Source: Brevundimonas terrae (lineage in GTDB: Bacteria > Pseudomonadota > Alphaproteobacteria > Caulobacterales > Caulobacteraceae). Taken from it: DNA of 64,000 nt. The notes under the pieces are model-generated. The model was not told the origin of the DNA. It did not search any database and was given only the letters and a program-made list of their open reading frames with translations. The stretch covers positions 248,001-312,000 of the forward strand of contig NZ_JAASQT010000003.1 in NCBI RefSeq assembly GCF_011761985.1, given 5' to 3'. Positions 46,806 through 56,422 of this stretch are shown here, piece after piece (position 1 is the first letter of the stretch; every line of letters starts with the position of its first letter). The translations under genes and the position numbers were made by a program.

Positions 46806-48167
46806 CTATGCCGCGCGGACAACCACCTTGTCGCGGCCCAGTGCCTTGGCCTCATAGACACCCTGATCGGCGCGTTTCAGCAGGGTCTCGGGCGTATCAT
46901 CGGGTACGGACGCCGCAACCCCCACCGATACCGTTACCGTCAACGCCTCGCCCATACCCTTGGCACGGAACGGCTCGCGGCTGACATTGCTGCGGATACG
47001 CTCGGCAATCGTTTGGGCATCTTCCAGAGACGTGCCGGGCATCACCACCACGAACTCCTCGCCGCCCAGACGGCAAGGCAGGTCCAGCGCACGGACATTG
47101 GTGGCCAGACGCACAGCAAATTCGCGCAGCACCTCGTCACCCGCATCGTGGCCAAAGCTGTCATTGATGATCTTGAAGTGATCCAGATCCAGAATCAGCA
47201 CCGCAACCTGATCGCCACCCAGATTGGCCCGCGACACCAGCGACTGTAGCTGGCTGGACATATATCGGCGGTTATGAAGCCCCGTCAGCACATCGGTGAC
47301 AGCCGCTTCCAGATTGCGTTCCAACCGCTCGCGCAGGAACTCGGTATAACGCTTGCGCCTGACCTGCGTGAAAGCACGGGCCGACAGCTCGTGGCCATCC
47401 ACAGGGATGCTGACAATATCATTGGTCCCCAGCTCCAGCGCCTTGAGCAGTCGCGGGCGGTCGCCCGTATCCACAAGGGTCAGGATCGGCAGGTTGCGCG
47501 TGCTTTCTCGCGCGCGCAGATGGGCTAGCAGGCGCAGGCCGTCAAAACCCTTGGTCGCCGCATTGATAATCAACAGATCAACGCCGTTGATGGACGATGA
47601 CAGGTCATTGCCCATCGTCCCCAGATGTACGGGGCGATGATTCTTGCCCAGTTCGGCCACGATATGCGCGGCCTGTTCGTCATGATCGTCCACGATCACA
47701 ATACGGCCGCCGGTGCCGCGCAAACGCTCTATGCCCGCATCGCCTATCCCGATACGGCGCACGCTTTCCTCGCGCTCGCGCAGTTCGTCGATCATGATCT
47801 TCAGACGCGTCAGACTGCGGACCCGCGCCATCAGGATCACATCGTCCAGAGGCTTGGACAGAAAGTCGTCAGCCCCCGCTTCCAGACCGCGAATACGGTC
47901 CTCGCGTCCATCCAGCGCCGTCACCAGCACCACAGGAATATGGCGCGTGACCGGATCGTCTTTCAGGCGGCGACAGGTTTCAAACCCGTCCATGACCGGC
48001 ATCATCACGTCCAGCAGGATCAGATCCGGCTGTTCGGCGCGGGCAATCTCGATCGCTGTGGCCCCGTCACGACAGGTCGCAACGTCGTAATATTCGATCG
48101 TCAGCTTGGCTTCGAGCAGGCGGACATTGGTTTCGACATCGTCCACCACCAGAATACGCGCACTCAT
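46806..48167 (-). CDS. pleD: Response regulator PleD, diguanylate cyclase
   Basis: This 453-residue protein has a receiver domain with phospho-Asp53, then a degenerate second receiver (about 153-268, with Asn202 where the Asp would be). A GGDEF domain follows with active site GGEEF (368-372). The inhibitory RxxD site is Arg359-Asp362, so c-di-GMP feedback is expected. PleD drives the stalked-pole differentiation pathway in Caulobacter. It lies 3 bp after divK. Confidence 0.96.
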   Translation of the reverse strand: MSARILVVDDVETNVRLLEAKLTIEYYDVATCRDGATAIEIARAEQPDLILLDVMMPVMDGFETCRRLKDDPVTRHIPVVLVTALDGREDRIRGLEAGADDFLSKPLDDVILMARVRSLTRLKIMIDELREREESVRRIGIGDAGIERLRGTGGRIVIVDDHDEQAAHIVAELGKNHRPVHLGTMGNDLSSSINGVDLLIINAATKGFDGLRLLAHLRARESTRNLPILTLVDTGDRPRLLKALELGTNDIVSIPVDGHELSARAFTQVRRKRYTEFLRERLERNLEAAVTDVLTGLHNRRYMSSQLQSLVSRANLGGDQVAVLILDLDHFKIINDSFGHDAGDEVLREFAVRLATNVRALDLPCRLGGEEFVVVMPGTSLEDAQTIAERIRSNVSREPFRAKGMGEALTVTVSVGVAASVPDDTPETLLKRADQGVYEAKALGRDKVVVRAA

Positions 48168-48170
48168 ACA

Positions 48171-48539
48171 CTATCCTTCCAGATGCAGCCTGACAGTGTC
48201 CAGAAAGGTCGTGACCGAGATAGGTTTGGAAATATAGGCCTCACAGCCACCCTGCCTGATGCGCTCTTCATCCCCCTTCATAGCAAAGGCGGTGACGGCA
48301 ATAACAGGGATATTGCTCAGTTCTTCGTCCTCTTTGATCCATTTTGTCACTTCCAGTCCCGAAATCTCCGGTAACTGGATGTCCATCAGGATCAAATCGG
48401 GCCGATGGGCGCGGGCAAGCTGAAGCGCCTGCATTCCCTCGCGGGTTTGCAGGGTCTCATAACCCTGAGATTCGAGCAGATCATGAAACAGCTTCATATT
48501 CAGCTCGTTATCCTCGACGATGAGGATTTTTTTGGACAT
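48171..48539 (-). CDS. divK: Single-domain response regulator DivK
   Basis: This 122-residue receiver has Asp53 as phospho-acceptor ([13 protein letters not shown]) and the conserved Thr and Lys ([14 protein letters not shown]). It is a near-textbook DivK, the regulator acting through PleC/DivJ and DivL-CckA in cell polarity. The divK-pleD order matches Caulobacterales and is a key taxonomic marker. No full CtrA site was found upstream. Confidence 0.95.
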   Translation of the reverse strand: MSKKILIVEDNELNMKLFHDLLESQGYETLQTREGMQALQLARAHRPDLILMDIQLPEISGLEVTKWIKEDEELSNIPVIAVTAFAMKGDEERIRQGGCEAYISKPISVTTFLDTVRLHLEG

Positions 48540-48664
48540 TCAACACCTGCCCGCTCAACCTGAACCCGTGGGAAAAATCGACAAATCGGCTATAATGGGT
48601 TCCCTCAAACCCAAACTTGCCCTGCCCAGTCTTAAACTGACGTGAAGGCGCAACCGGCCGGAGC

Positions 48665-49942
48665 ATGAATCTGTCGATCCAGACGCTTTGTCGTGACTGC
48701 CTGTGGCACGGAACCGACGCTGTGAAGCGTTGCCCGTCCTGTGGCACGCCGCGCGTGGTCAGCCATGCAGAGCTGGGTCAACTGACCATGGCGCATCTGG
48801 ATTGCGATGCCTTTTACGCCTCGGTGGAAAAGCGCGACCGGCCAGAACTGCGCGACAAGCCGGTCATTATCGGGGGCGGAAAGCGCGGAGTGGTCTCGAC
48901 CGCCTGCTATATTGCCCGCCTCTATGGCGTCGGCAGCGCCATGCCGATGTTCAAGGCACTAAAGGCCTGTCCTGAAGCCGTCGTCATTCCCCCTGACTTT
49001 TCCAAATACAGACACGAGAGCGCGCGCATCTTCGGCGCGGTCGAGGCCCTAACCCCGTTGGTGCAAACCCTGTCTCTGGACGAGGCGTGGATCGACCTGT
49101 CCGGCACAGAGCGCCTGAATGGTGGATCGGCGGCCTTCCAACTGGCGCGGCTACAAAAATGGATCGAGGAAGAGGTCGGCCTGACGGTTTCCATTGGTCT
49201 GGCCCCCAACCGTTTTCTGGCCAAGATTGCCTCGGAGCTGGATAAACCGCGCGGTTTTTCCGTCATCGGCAAGGCCGAGGCCAAGGCGCTTTTGGCCCCC
49301 AAACCCGTCAACATCCTGCCGGGGGTCGGTCCGGTGTTCGGCAAGACCCTGCGCTCGGACGGCTTTGCCACGGTCGGTGATCTGGCCAATGCCGATGTAA
49401 AAGACCTGATCCGCCGATATGGTGAAAGCGGGCTGCGTCTATATGAACTCAGCCATGCCCGCGACAGCCGCCCCGTCAATCCCGAGCATGACCGGCGCGG
49501 CATGAGCGCCGAAAACACCTTTAACGAGGACCTGATCTCGCAAGAGGCGCTGGAGGCCGAGCTTTGGCCCCTGTGCGAGAAACTGGCCTCCAAAGCCCGT
49601 CGTGATGGGGTTTCCAGCCGCGTTATCGTGCTGAAACTGAGGCGCTCAGATTTTAAAATCCTGACCCGCCGCATCACCCTGCCCGATCCGGTGCAGACGG
49701 CGCGGGCCCTGTTCAATGCGGGACGCGACCTGCTGAAGCCGGAACTGGGCGTGCCCTATCGCCTGATCGGGATCGGCATGGCCGATGTTGTGGATGCACA
49801 GGATGCGCCGTCCGGCCTGTTCCAGACCACCGAGAACCGTAATCTGAAAACCGAGACCGCCATCGACGCCTTGCGGGCCAAGTTCGGCTCAAAAGCCGTC
49901 ATCGCAGGACGGGCGCTTAAAAAGCCCGATCACACCCCGTAA
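48665..49942 (+). CDS. dinB: DNA polymerase IV with N-terminal zinc ribbon
   Basis: The 425-residue Y-family translesion polymerase has catalytic Asp46 (AHLDCDAFYASVE), Asp139 and Glu140 (SLDEAWID). An N-terminal extension of about 40 residues carries CRDC and CPSC (Cys9, Cys12, Cys23, Cys26), a probable zinc ribbon that classical DinB lacks. It is divergent from divK. The start ATG is the first in the frame with the ribbon intact. Confidence 0.95.
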   Translation: MNLSIQTLCRDCLWHGTDAVKRCPSCGTPRVVSHAELGQLTMAHLDCDAFYASVEKRDRPELRDKPVIIGGGKRGVVSTACYIARLYGVGSAMPMFKALKACPEAVVIPPDFSKYRHESARIFGAVEALTPLVQTLSLDEAWIDLSGTERLNGGSAAFQLARLQKWIEEEVGLTVSIGLAPNRFLAKIASELDKPRGFSVIGKAEAKALLAPKPVNILPGVGPVFGKTLRSDGFATVGDLANADVKDLIRRYGESGLRLYELSHARDSRPVNPEHDRRGMSAENTFNEDLISQEALEAELWPLCEKLASKARRDGVSSRVIVLKLRRSDFKILTRRITLPDPVQTARALFNAGRDLLKPELGVPYRLIGIGMADVVDAQDAPSGLFQTTENRNLKTETAIDALRAKFGSKAVIAGRALKKPDHTP

Positions 49943-50018
49943 CCGTGTGTTGAGACGGGGCAGACAGACACCCCGCAATCGCGCTACATCCCCTCACCCC
50001 TCATTCTTGGAGACAGTC

Positions 50019-50477
50019 ATGAGCATCGAAGCCCGCCTTACCGAACTTGGCATCACCCTTCCCGAAGCCGCCAAGCCGGTGGCCTCCTATGTCTCTTATG
50101 TCCAATCGGGCAACACCCTGACCATTTCGGGTCAGCTGTCGAACGATGCCAATGGCGGCATCAAGGGCACTGTCGGCGTCGACGTCACGCCGGAAGAAGC
50201 CCAAGCCGCTGCCCGCCTGTGCGGCCTGAACCTGATCGCTCAAATCAAAGCCGCTCTGGGTGGTGATCTGGACCGCGTGGTCCGCATCGTCAAACTGGGT
50301 GGTTTTGTGCAGGCTGGTCCTGATTTCATCGCCATTCCGGCTGTCATCAACGGCACGTCGGACCTGATGGTCGAAGTCTTTGGCGACGCTGGCAAGCACG
50401 CCCGTTCGGCTGTTGGCGTTTACAAGCTGCCGCTCGGCTTTGCCGTTGAAGTTGACGCTATCGTCGAGGTGAAGTGA
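50019..50477 (+). CDS. RidA-family protein
   Basis: This 152-residue YjgF/YER057c/UK114-family protein starts at ATG 50019 with TGGAGA upstream; the frame extends to 49947 without family similarity. It has the SGQLSNDANGGIKG, VVRIVKLGGFVQAG and MVEVFGDAGKHARSAVGV segments. It lacks the classical RidA Arg in its usual context, so enamine-deaminase activity is plausible but not certain. It overlaps the next gene by 4 bp. Confidence 0.9.
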   Translation: MSIEARLTELGITLPEAAKPVASYVSYVQSGNTLTISGQLSNDANGGIKGTVGVDVTPEEAQAAARLCGLNLIAQIKAALGGDLDRVVRIVKLGGFVQAGPDFIAIPAVINGTSDLMVEVFGDAGKHARSAVGVYKLPLGFAVEVDAIVEVK

Positions 50478-51619
50478 ACCTGAAACTTCAGGTCCACAAC
50501 GGGGTCGCCGCTGTCGGGCGCGAAGCATGGAATGCTCTCGCGCTACCGACCGGCGACCCTTTCGTCTCTTATGACTTTCTGGATGCCTGCGAGGCGTCCG
50601 GCAGTGCCACGCCCGAACAGGGCTGGGCCGCCCGCCACCTGACCCTGCACAGCGAAGACGGTGCCCTGATCGGGGCCATGCCGCTGTATTTAAAGGGCCA
50701 CAGCCAGGGCGAATATGTTTTCGACCACGCTTGGGCCGATGCCTATCAGCGCGCCGGTGGCCGCTATTACCCCAAGCTGTTAAGCGCCATCCCCTTTACC
50801 CCTGCCACCGGACCGCGCCTGCTGGTTGCGACCGATGCCGATACCGACAGCGTACGTCAGGGACTGGTTCAAGGTGCGGTCATGCTGTGCGAACAGATGG
50901 GCCTGTCCTCGGTGCATGTGAACTTCCCGCACGAAGACGAGTGGCAGTTCATGGCCGATCACGGTCTGATGCCGCGTCAGGACATTCAATATATCTGGCG
51001 CAATCAGGGCTGGACCAGCTTCGATGATTTTCTCGATGCCCTGTCGGCCAGTCGCCGCAAATCCATCCGACGCGAACGGCGCGAGGCGCAGGACGGGCTG
51101 GATATCCGCACCCTGTCCGGTGATGCCCTGACCGAAGCGCACTGGGATGCATTTTATGCCTTCTATATGGATACAGGGTCGCGCAAATGGGGCCGCCCTT
51201 ATCTGACCCGCGACTTCTTTTCACGCATCCATGCCGCCATGGCCGACAAGGTGGCGCTGGTGATGGCCTTTGAGGGCAACACTCCGGTTGCGGCGGCGTT
51301 GAACTTTATCGGGCGCGACGCCCTTTATGGCCGCCAATGGGGCACCTGTATCGACAAACCCTTCCTGCATTTCGAGCTGTGCTATTATCAGGCCATTGAT
51401 TTTGCACTGAAACACGGCCTGTCGCGCGTCGAGGCCGGCGCACAGGGCGAGCACAAGATCGCCCGTGGCTATCTGCCTTCGCCCGTCTATTCGGCGCATT
51501 ATATTGCCGATCCGGCGCTGGCCGAACCCGTCGCCCGCTATCTGGATCAGGAACGACCCGCCATCGAGGCCGAGCGCCTGTCGATGCTGGCCGAATTATC
51601 ACCTTTCAAGGTTCGATAG
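50474..51619 (+). CDS. GNAT/FemAB-like N-acyltransferase (DUF482 type)
   Basis: This 381-residue protein starts at GTG 50474, overlapping the RidA stop. Signature pieces are FVSYDFLDACEASGSATPEQGWAARHL, ASRRKSIRRERR and GAQGEHKIARGYLPSPVYSAHY, which fit PF04339 peptidogalycan-type proteins. Function is uncertain; aminoacyl transfer or cell-wall-related acylation are possible. Confidence 0.88.
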   Translation: MNLKLQVHNGVAAVGREAWNALALPTGDPFVSYDFLDACEASGSATPEQGWAARHLTLHSEDGALIGAMPLYLKGHSQGEYVFDHAWADAYQRAGGRYYPKLLSAIPFTPATGPRLLVATDADTDSVRQGLVQGAVMLCEQMGLSSVHVNFPHEDEWQFMADHGLMPRQDIQYIWRNQGWTSFDDFLDALSASRRKSIRRERREAQDGLDIRTLSGDALTEAHWDAFYAFYMDTGSRKWGRPYLTRDFFSRIHAAMADKVALVMAFEGNTPVAAALNFIGRDALYGRQWGTCIDKPFLHFELCYYQAIDFALKHGLSRVEAGAQGEHKIARGYLPSPVYSAHYIADPALAEPVARYLDQERPAIEAERLSMLAELSPFKVR

Positions 51620-51714
51620 AGTGTCGCAGGGCGGGAACCCGAAACGTCACCAGACGCTTTGTTAACTGTTCCCCTCCTCCCCGGATTTCCTTCCCAGACA
51701 TAAGGACCATGCAC

Positions 51715-52020
51715 ATGTCGGATCAACGTATCGAAGGCGCTTTTGACCAGGTCGAAGGCAAGGTGAAAAAAGGCCTTGGCGAACTGACCGGAGACACCAA
51801 GCTCAAGGTCGAAGGTGTCGCCAAGGAAGCCGGTGGCCGCGCCAAGGCCGCCTATGGCCGCGTCATCGACGGCCTCGACGGCATTGCGGACAAGGCCCAT
51901 CCGGATATCCGCGAGCCCGCCAAAAAAGGTCTGGATTTCGCGCGCAACAAACCGCTGCTGACGACAGGCATCCTCGCCGGTGCGGCCATCCTGCTCGGCG
52001 CTCTGGGCCGCAAGCGCTAA
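51715..52020 (+). CDS. CsbD-like stress protein with C-terminal membrane segment
   Basis: This 101-residue protein has the CsbD core SDQRIEGAFDQVEGKVKKGLGELTGDTKLKVEG and a hydrophobic C-terminal end (LLTTGILAGAAILLGAL). I start at ATG 51715, which sits 8 bp after AAGGA; ATG 51709 is too close to it. CsbD family members are often stress-induced. Confidence 0.88.
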   Translation: MSDQRIEGAFDQVEGKVKKGLGELTGDTKLKVEGVAKEAGGRAKAAYGRVIDGLDGIADKAHPDIREPAKKGLDFARNKPLLTTGILAGAAILLGALGRKR

Positions 52021-52035
52021 ATCACTGCAGCCTTA

Positions 52036-52611
52036 TCAGCCGTTATCGGCCGCCTGTGCAAACAGGCGGCCGATTTCGTCATCAACAGCCGACGCATCGG
52101 CCAGTTCAACCACCGACACCAACCGCTCGGACCAGCTTTCCTTGCGAACGGCGGGGGCCAGACGATCCGACACAGCCGGATCAAGTTTCAGCCCCATCAC
52201 GGCCCCGCCCGACTTCAACGGACGGATCGCCGCAAACTGAACCTTGCGGGAAAAGGACGTGTAGGTTTTGCGCTGGCCCAAGGTCACATCCGGCACCTTG
52301 GCCGCCACCGCCTCTATGGCCTCCAGCACCGCCAGTGATCCGGCATCGTGCCACAAGGCCTCGCGCAGAGCCTGCGGTTCATCCCAGCCCAGCGCATTTT
52401 CTGGAAATGCCGCGTCTAAAATCATCGCGCCATAGTTCTGGCCGACACCGTGCGTGTCCTTCAGCCATTTCAAACGGGCACGCGGCGCAGTTTCCGGACA
52501 CTCCGCCATCACGGCCACCCATTCCTCCAGCGACTTTCCGGTCTTGGCCGCAAGGCTCTCGCGCACCGAGGCAAACCATTTGCGCTGCCGCTCTGTCAGT
52601 CCGTCGCTCAT
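52036..52611 (-). CDS. DUF4287/DUF5655-type protein
   Basis: The 191-residue cytoplasmic protein begins TERQRKWFASVRESLAAKTGKSLEEWVAVMAECPETAPRARLKWLKDTHGVGQNYGAMIL, which is the DUF4287 pattern. The C-terminal half (SFSRKVQFAAIRPLKSGGAVMGLKL) resembles DUF5655. Function unknown. Its 3' end forms a 12-bp hairpin that may terminate the convergent CsbD gene. Confidence 0.85.
   Translation of the reverse strand: MSDGLTERQRKWFASVRESLAAKTGKSLEEWVAVMAECPETAPRARLKWLKDTHGVGQNYGAMILDAAFPENALGWDEPQALREALWHDAGSLAVLEAIEAVAAKVPDVTLGQRKTYTSFSRKVQFAAIRPLKSGGAVMGLKLDPAVSDRLAPAVRKESWSERLVSVVELADASAVDDEIGRLFAQAADNG
52045..52074 (+). terminator. Hairpin downstream of csbD
   Basis: A 12-bp stem (atcggccgcctg / caggcggccgat) with a 6-nt loop is followed by a weak T-tract (TTCGTC). 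It falls inside the coding end of the convergent gene. It may terminate the CsbD transcript. Confidence 0.5.
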
Positions 52612-52662
52612 GGCACCCTCTCCTCACACGCCCCACTTTTGCGCCCCGTCCGTACAAAAGCA

Positions 52663-52692
52663 AAGGCCCGCTCCGAAACCGGAGCGGGCCTT
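52663..52692 (-). terminator. Terminator of clpS-clpA
   Basis: A 12-13-bp stem (aaggcccgctcc / ggagcgggcctt) about 25 bp after the clpA stop has TTTGCTTTT on its leftward side. Confidence 0.88.
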
Positions 52693-52716
52693 GCCATTTC
52701 ACGAAGACAGGACGGA

Positions 52717-55020
52717 TCAGGCCGTCTCTTCTTCCTCTTCCTTGGCGGCAGAGCCACGGTTTTCGGTGATGTTGAAGACGATCTTGCCGTCTTTCAGCTC
52801 CACCTTCACATGGCCTCCGCGCGTCAGGCGACCGAACAGGATGTCGTCGGCCAGCGGCTTCTTGATGTGTTCCTGAATGACGCGGCCCAGCGGGCGTGCG
52901 CCATACAGTTCGTCGAAGCCGTTCTTGGCCAGCCAGTCGGCGGCATCGTCGGTCAGCTCGATGGTGATGTTGCGGTCGGCCAACTGGGCTTCCAGCTGGA
53001 TGACGAACTTGTTCACCACTTCGCGGATCGTCTCCGGTGCCAGCGACTTGAAGCTGACCACCGCATCCAGACGGTTGCGGAACTCCGGCGTGAACAGACG
53101 CTGGATGGCCTTTTCGTCCTCGCCTGTCACCTTGGAACGACCAAAACCGATGGCGTTGCGGGCATTGTCCGCCGCGCCCGCATTGGTCGTCATGATCAGG
53201 ATGACATTGCGGAAGTCGATCTTCTTGCCGACCGCATCGGTCAGGGTGCCGTGGTCCATCACCTGCAACAGGATGTTGTAGATGTCGGGGTGGGCCTTCT
53301 CGATTTCGTCCAGCAGCACGACCGAGTGCGGGTGCTGATCGACGGCATCGGTAAGCAGACCGCCCTGATCGTGACCGACATAGCCCGGAGGTGCACCGAT
53401 CAGACGGCTGACCGTGTGACGCTCCATATATTCGGACATATCGAAACGCTGCATCTCGACACCGAGGGTCGCGGCCAGTTGCTTGGCCACCTCGGTCTTG
53501 CCAACGCCGGTCGGGCCGGCAAACAGGAACGAACCTATCGGCTTGTGCGGATCACGAAGGCCGGCACGCGCCAGTTTCATGGCCGCCGAAACCTGATCGA
53601 TGGCTTCGTCCTGACCATAAACGACACGTTTCAGATCAGCGACCAACTCGCGCAGGGCTTCGGTGTCGGACTTGGACACCGACTTGGGCGGGATGCGGGC
53701 CATCTTGGCGATGACCGCCTCGATTTCCTTTTGTCCCAGCACCTTCTTGCGCTTGTTTTCCGGCAGCAGCATCTGCGATGCCCCCGCCTCGTCGATCACA
53801 TCAATTGCCTTGTCCGGCAGTTTGCGGTCGGTGATGTAGCGCGCCGACAGTTCCACCGCAGAACGGATCGCACCATCGGTGAAGCGCAGCTTGTGATGCT
53901 CCTCATAGGTCGATTTCAGACCTTTGAGGATGCGGATGGTGTCATCCAGCGTCGGCTCGTTCACATCGATTTTCTGGAAGCGACGCACCAGAGCGCGGTC
54001 CTTCTCGAAGTGCTGGCGATATTCCTTATAGGTGGTCGAACCCATGCAACGCAGGTTGCCCGCTGCCAGAGCCGGTTTCAGCAGGTTTGACGCATCCATC
54101 GCCCCGCCACTGGTTGCACCAGCGCCAATCACGGTATGGATTTCGTCGATGAACAGGACGGCGTTTTCGTGCCCTTCCAGTTCCTTGACCACCTGTTTCA
54201 GGCGCTCTTCAAAATCACCGCGATAACGGGTTCCCGCCAGAAGCGAGCCCATATCCAGCGAGAAGATGGTCGCGCCCTTCAGCACGTCCGGCACCTCGCC
54301 CGCTTCGATCTTGCGGGCCAGTCCTTCGGCGATGGCGGTCTTGCCCACGCCGGGGTCGCCCACCAGCAAGGGGTTGTTCTTGGTGCGGCGGCACAGGATC
54401 TGGATCGAACGGTCCACCTCGGCCTGACGACCGATCAGCGGATCAATCCGCCCCTCACGGGCTTTTTCGTTCAGATTGACGCAATAGGCTTCCAGAGCCT
54501 CGCCACCCTGTTTGACGACGTGACCGTCCTCGGCCTCTTCAAGGCTGGCACCACGCGGCTGGCGGTTCTCGGTCGCGCCCGGCTTTTTGGCAATGCCGTG
54601 GGCAATAAAGTTCACCGCGTCATAGCGCGTCATATCCTGCTGTTGCAGGAAATAGGCGGCATGGCTCTCGCGCTCGGAGAAGATCGCCACCAGCACATTG
54701 GCCCCGGTCACTTCCTCGCGGCCCGAGGACTGGACGTGGATCACCGCACGCTGGATCACCCGCTGGAAACCGGCTGTCGGCTTGGCGTCGTCGCCATCGG
54801 CAGTCGCCAGCGCGGCAAGGTCATTATCGACATAGTCTGACAGGGCACCGCGCAATGTCGTCAGATCGACATTACACGCCTCCATCACGGCGGCCGCATC
54901 ACGGTCGTCGATCAAGGCCCAAAGGAGATGTTCCAGCGTCGCATATTCGTGCCTGCGCTGGTTTGCATAGGTCACGGCGCGGTGGAGCGTCTCTTCGAGA
55001 GGACGGGAAAATGACGGCAT
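52717..55020 (-). CDS. clpA: ATP-dependent Clp protease ATP-binding subunit ClpA
   Basis: This 767-residue AAA+ unfoldase has the Clp-N repeat domain ([39 protein letters not shown]), two Walker A sites (GDPGVGKTA and [12 protein letters not shown]) and a C-terminal small domain. It has the IGF-like loop region (IGFGRSKV) for binding ClpP and an acidic C-tail (EEEEETA). It lies 12 bp after clpS. Confidence 0.97.
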   Translation of the reverse strand: MPSFSRPLEETLHRAVTYANQRRHEYATLEHLLWALIDDRDAAAVMEACNVDLTTLRGALSDYVDNDLAALATADGDDAKPTAGFQRVIQRAVIHVQSSGREEVTGANVLVAIFSERESHAAYFLQQQDMTRYDAVNFIAHGIAKKPGATENRQPRGASLEEAEDGHVVKQGGEALEAYCVNLNEKAREGRIDPLIGRQAEVDRSIQILCRRTKNNPLLVGDPGVGKTAIAEGLARKIEAGEVPDVLKGATIFSLDMGSLLAGTRYRGDFEERLKQVVKELEGHENAVLFIDEIHTVIGAGATSGGAMDASNLLKPALAAGNLRCMGSTTYKEYRQHFEKDRALVRRFQKIDVNEPTLDDTIRILKGLKSTYEEHHKLRFTDGAIRSAVELSARYITDRKLPDKAIDVIDEAGASQMLLPENKRKKVLGQKEIEAVIAKMARIPPKSVSKSDTEALRELVADLKRVVYGQDEAIDQVSAAMKLARAGLRDPHKPIGSFLFAGPTGVGKTEVAKQLAATLGVEMQRFDMSEYMERHTVSRLIGAPPGYVGHDQGGLLTDAVDQHPHSVVLLDEIEKAHPDIYNILLQVMDHGTLTDAVGKKIDFRNVILIMTTNAGAADNARNAIGFGRSKVTGEDEKAIQRLFTPEFRNRLDAVVSFKSLAPETIREVVNKFVIQLEAQLADRNITIELTDDAADWLAKNGFDELYGARPLGRVIQEHIKKPLADDILFGRLTRGGHVKVELKDGKIVFNITENRGSAAKEEEEETA

Positions 55021-55032
55021 GAAGGGCTCCTC

Positions 55033-55362
55033 TCAGTCCTTTTCCATGGTGCATTGCAATGGGTGTTGATGACGACGCGCAGTTTCCACCACTTGGGCGA
55101 CCTTGGTTTCGGCCACTTCGTATGTGTAAACCCCGCACACCCCGACACCGTACTGATGGACGTGCATCATGATACGGGTCGCGTCTTCACGGCTCTTTTG
55201 GAAGAACCGCTCAAGCACATAGACGACGAATTCCATCGGCGTGTAGTCGTCGTTCAGGATCAGCACTCGATAGAGCGAGGGCCGCTGAACCTTCGGCTTT
55301 GTCTCGGTGACAACGCTGGCACCAGAACCTGCGCCTTGTTCACCTGACCGCTTGATTGGCAT
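55033..55362 (-). CDS. clpS: ClpS adaptor of the ClpAP protease
   Basis: This 109-residue adaptor delivers N-degron substrates to ClpAP. The pocket motifs [21 protein letters not shown] and [21 protein letters not shown] are intact. I use ATG 55362; the GTG at 55404 would add 14 residues not seen in relatives. First gene of the clpS-clpA operon. Confidence 0.95.
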   Translation of the reverse strand: MPIKRSGEQGAGSGASVVTETKPKVQRPSLYRVLILNDDYTPMEFVVYVLERFFQKSREDATRIMMHVHQYGVGVCGVYTYEVAETKVAQVVETARRHQHPLQCTMEKD

Positions 55363-55560
55363 TCGAAGTCCGTCTGTTAGTCGTTCCAACTCAGAGATAG
55401 GCACTGATGCCTTAAAGACAATGATGCCCTGATTTGAAGCCTCGTCCAGTCAACGATGACGTGAGCGCCCCATCTTTTGGCACCCTCCTCGGCTTCCTAG
55501 CGTTTGTGAACGGCATAGGTTTCCAAACCGTCCAAATGCGTCACCCTTCGCCCAAACAAA

Positions 55561-55589
55561 AAAGGCTCCGATGCAAGCACCGGAGCCTT
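55561..55589 (-). terminator. Terminator of the phasin gene
   Basis: aaggctccg and cggagcctt form a 9-bp stem around a 10-nt loop, with a T-run (TTTTTTG) on the leftward side. It lies about 26 bp after the phasin stop. Confidence 0.8.
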
Positions 55590-55614
55590 CCTTTTGTCAG
55601 TCGCTATGGGAGGG

Positions 55615-56085
55615 TTAGCGAGCCGACTGGAAACCTTCAACCGCAGCACTTACGCGCGAGTTGATCGGCTTGAAGCTGTCTTTCAGCGAAGCCGTCAGGG
55701 TTTCGGAAGTCTGGTTCAGATGGGCCAGATAGGCCTCGGTGGCCGACTTGGCCCACGCAGTTTGCAGCTCGAACAGTTCCTGAACCGAGCGGGCCTGGCT
55801 CAGCGACTGGGCGGCCGAGACGTTCTCTTCCCAGCTCTTCTTGCCATAGGCCAGTGCCTGTTGCGACAGAGCCTCGGCACCCTTCTGGGCCGCCGCAGCG
55901 CTTTCAACGACAGCTTCGAGGTTCTTCTTGCCCTGGGCGTTCAGCTCGGTCAGCGAGTTCAGCGAACGGTCAACGCCGTCCTTGAAGGCCGTAGTGCCGG
56001 CTTTCTGGATCGCTTCAGCCTGAGCCTTGACCTGAGCTTGGGCCTTGGCAGCGGTTTGCTTCACAGTTTCGGTCGCGTCAGACAT
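55615..56085 (-). CDS. Phasin-family protein
   Basis: This 156-residue helical, Ala/Gln-rich protein has the phasin core FKDGVDRSLNSLTELNAQGKKNLEAVVESAAAAQKGAEALSQQALAYGKKSWEE and LQTAWAKSATEAYLAHLNQ. Phasins coat polyhydroxyalkanoate granules. I use ATG 56085 with GGAG upstream. Two palindromes upstream (56173-56184, 56204-56218) resemble PhaR-type sites. Confidence 0.92.
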   Translation of the reverse strand: MSDATETVKQTAAKAQAQVKAQAEAIQKAGTTAFKDGVDRSLNSLTELNAQGKKNLEAVVESAAAAQKGAEALSQQALAYGKKSWEENVSAAQSLSQARSVQELFELQTAWAKSATEAYLAHLNQTSETLTASLKDSFKPINSRVSAAVEGFQSAR

Positions 56086-56422
56086 GGATATCTCCAAGGT
56101 CGGAATGGGGGATTTAAATCAGCTCGCTATGACCTGCAGGCCGCGCCCGCATACATAACAACGGTCCTTATTTCGCACATGCGAGATAAAATATCAAGGC
56201 TTTTTGTGCAGCGCACAATTTCCATGGCGGATCACATTTACGAAGGGTCGTAGCCAAGCGCCGCCCGAGCCATTAACCTCGAAATCACGATCGGAGATTG
56301 CCTCATCGCTAACAGCAATGATTGACAGGCTGTTAACTGTGTCGAAACTCCTGTCAGCGATCTTGTACACTTGTCCGGCGTGGATACCTCAGTGGTGAAG
56401 CGCCACAGTGAAGAGGCCCCGT
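56086..56422. other. Divergent intergenic region between phasin and D,D-carboxypeptidase genes
   Basis: This 337-bp region is relatively AT-rich and holds both divergent promoters. Two palindromes lie nearer the phasin side. A possible phasin promoter reads TTGATA then about 17 bp then GAAATA-type sequence on the minus strand, overlapping them. TTAACC/TTAACT half-sites near 56274 and 56333 could suggest CtrA but no full TTAA-N7-TTAA site is present. Confidence 0.5.
56173..56218. promoter_or_regulatory. Two palindromes upstream of the phasin gene, candidate PhaR sites
   Basis: tcgca-ca-tgcga lies at 56173-56184 and ttgtgc-agc-gcacaa at 56204-56218. The second contains TGC-N3-GCA, the core of the PhaR site reported in Paracoccus (CTGC-N3/4-GCAG). 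They lie 88 and 119 bp before the phasin start and overlap a plausible promoter. Confidence 0.45.

Noticed and set aside
56270..56340. TTAACC and TTAACT half-sites as CtrA sites
   Set aside because: No full TTAA-N7-TTAA; single half-sites are common.
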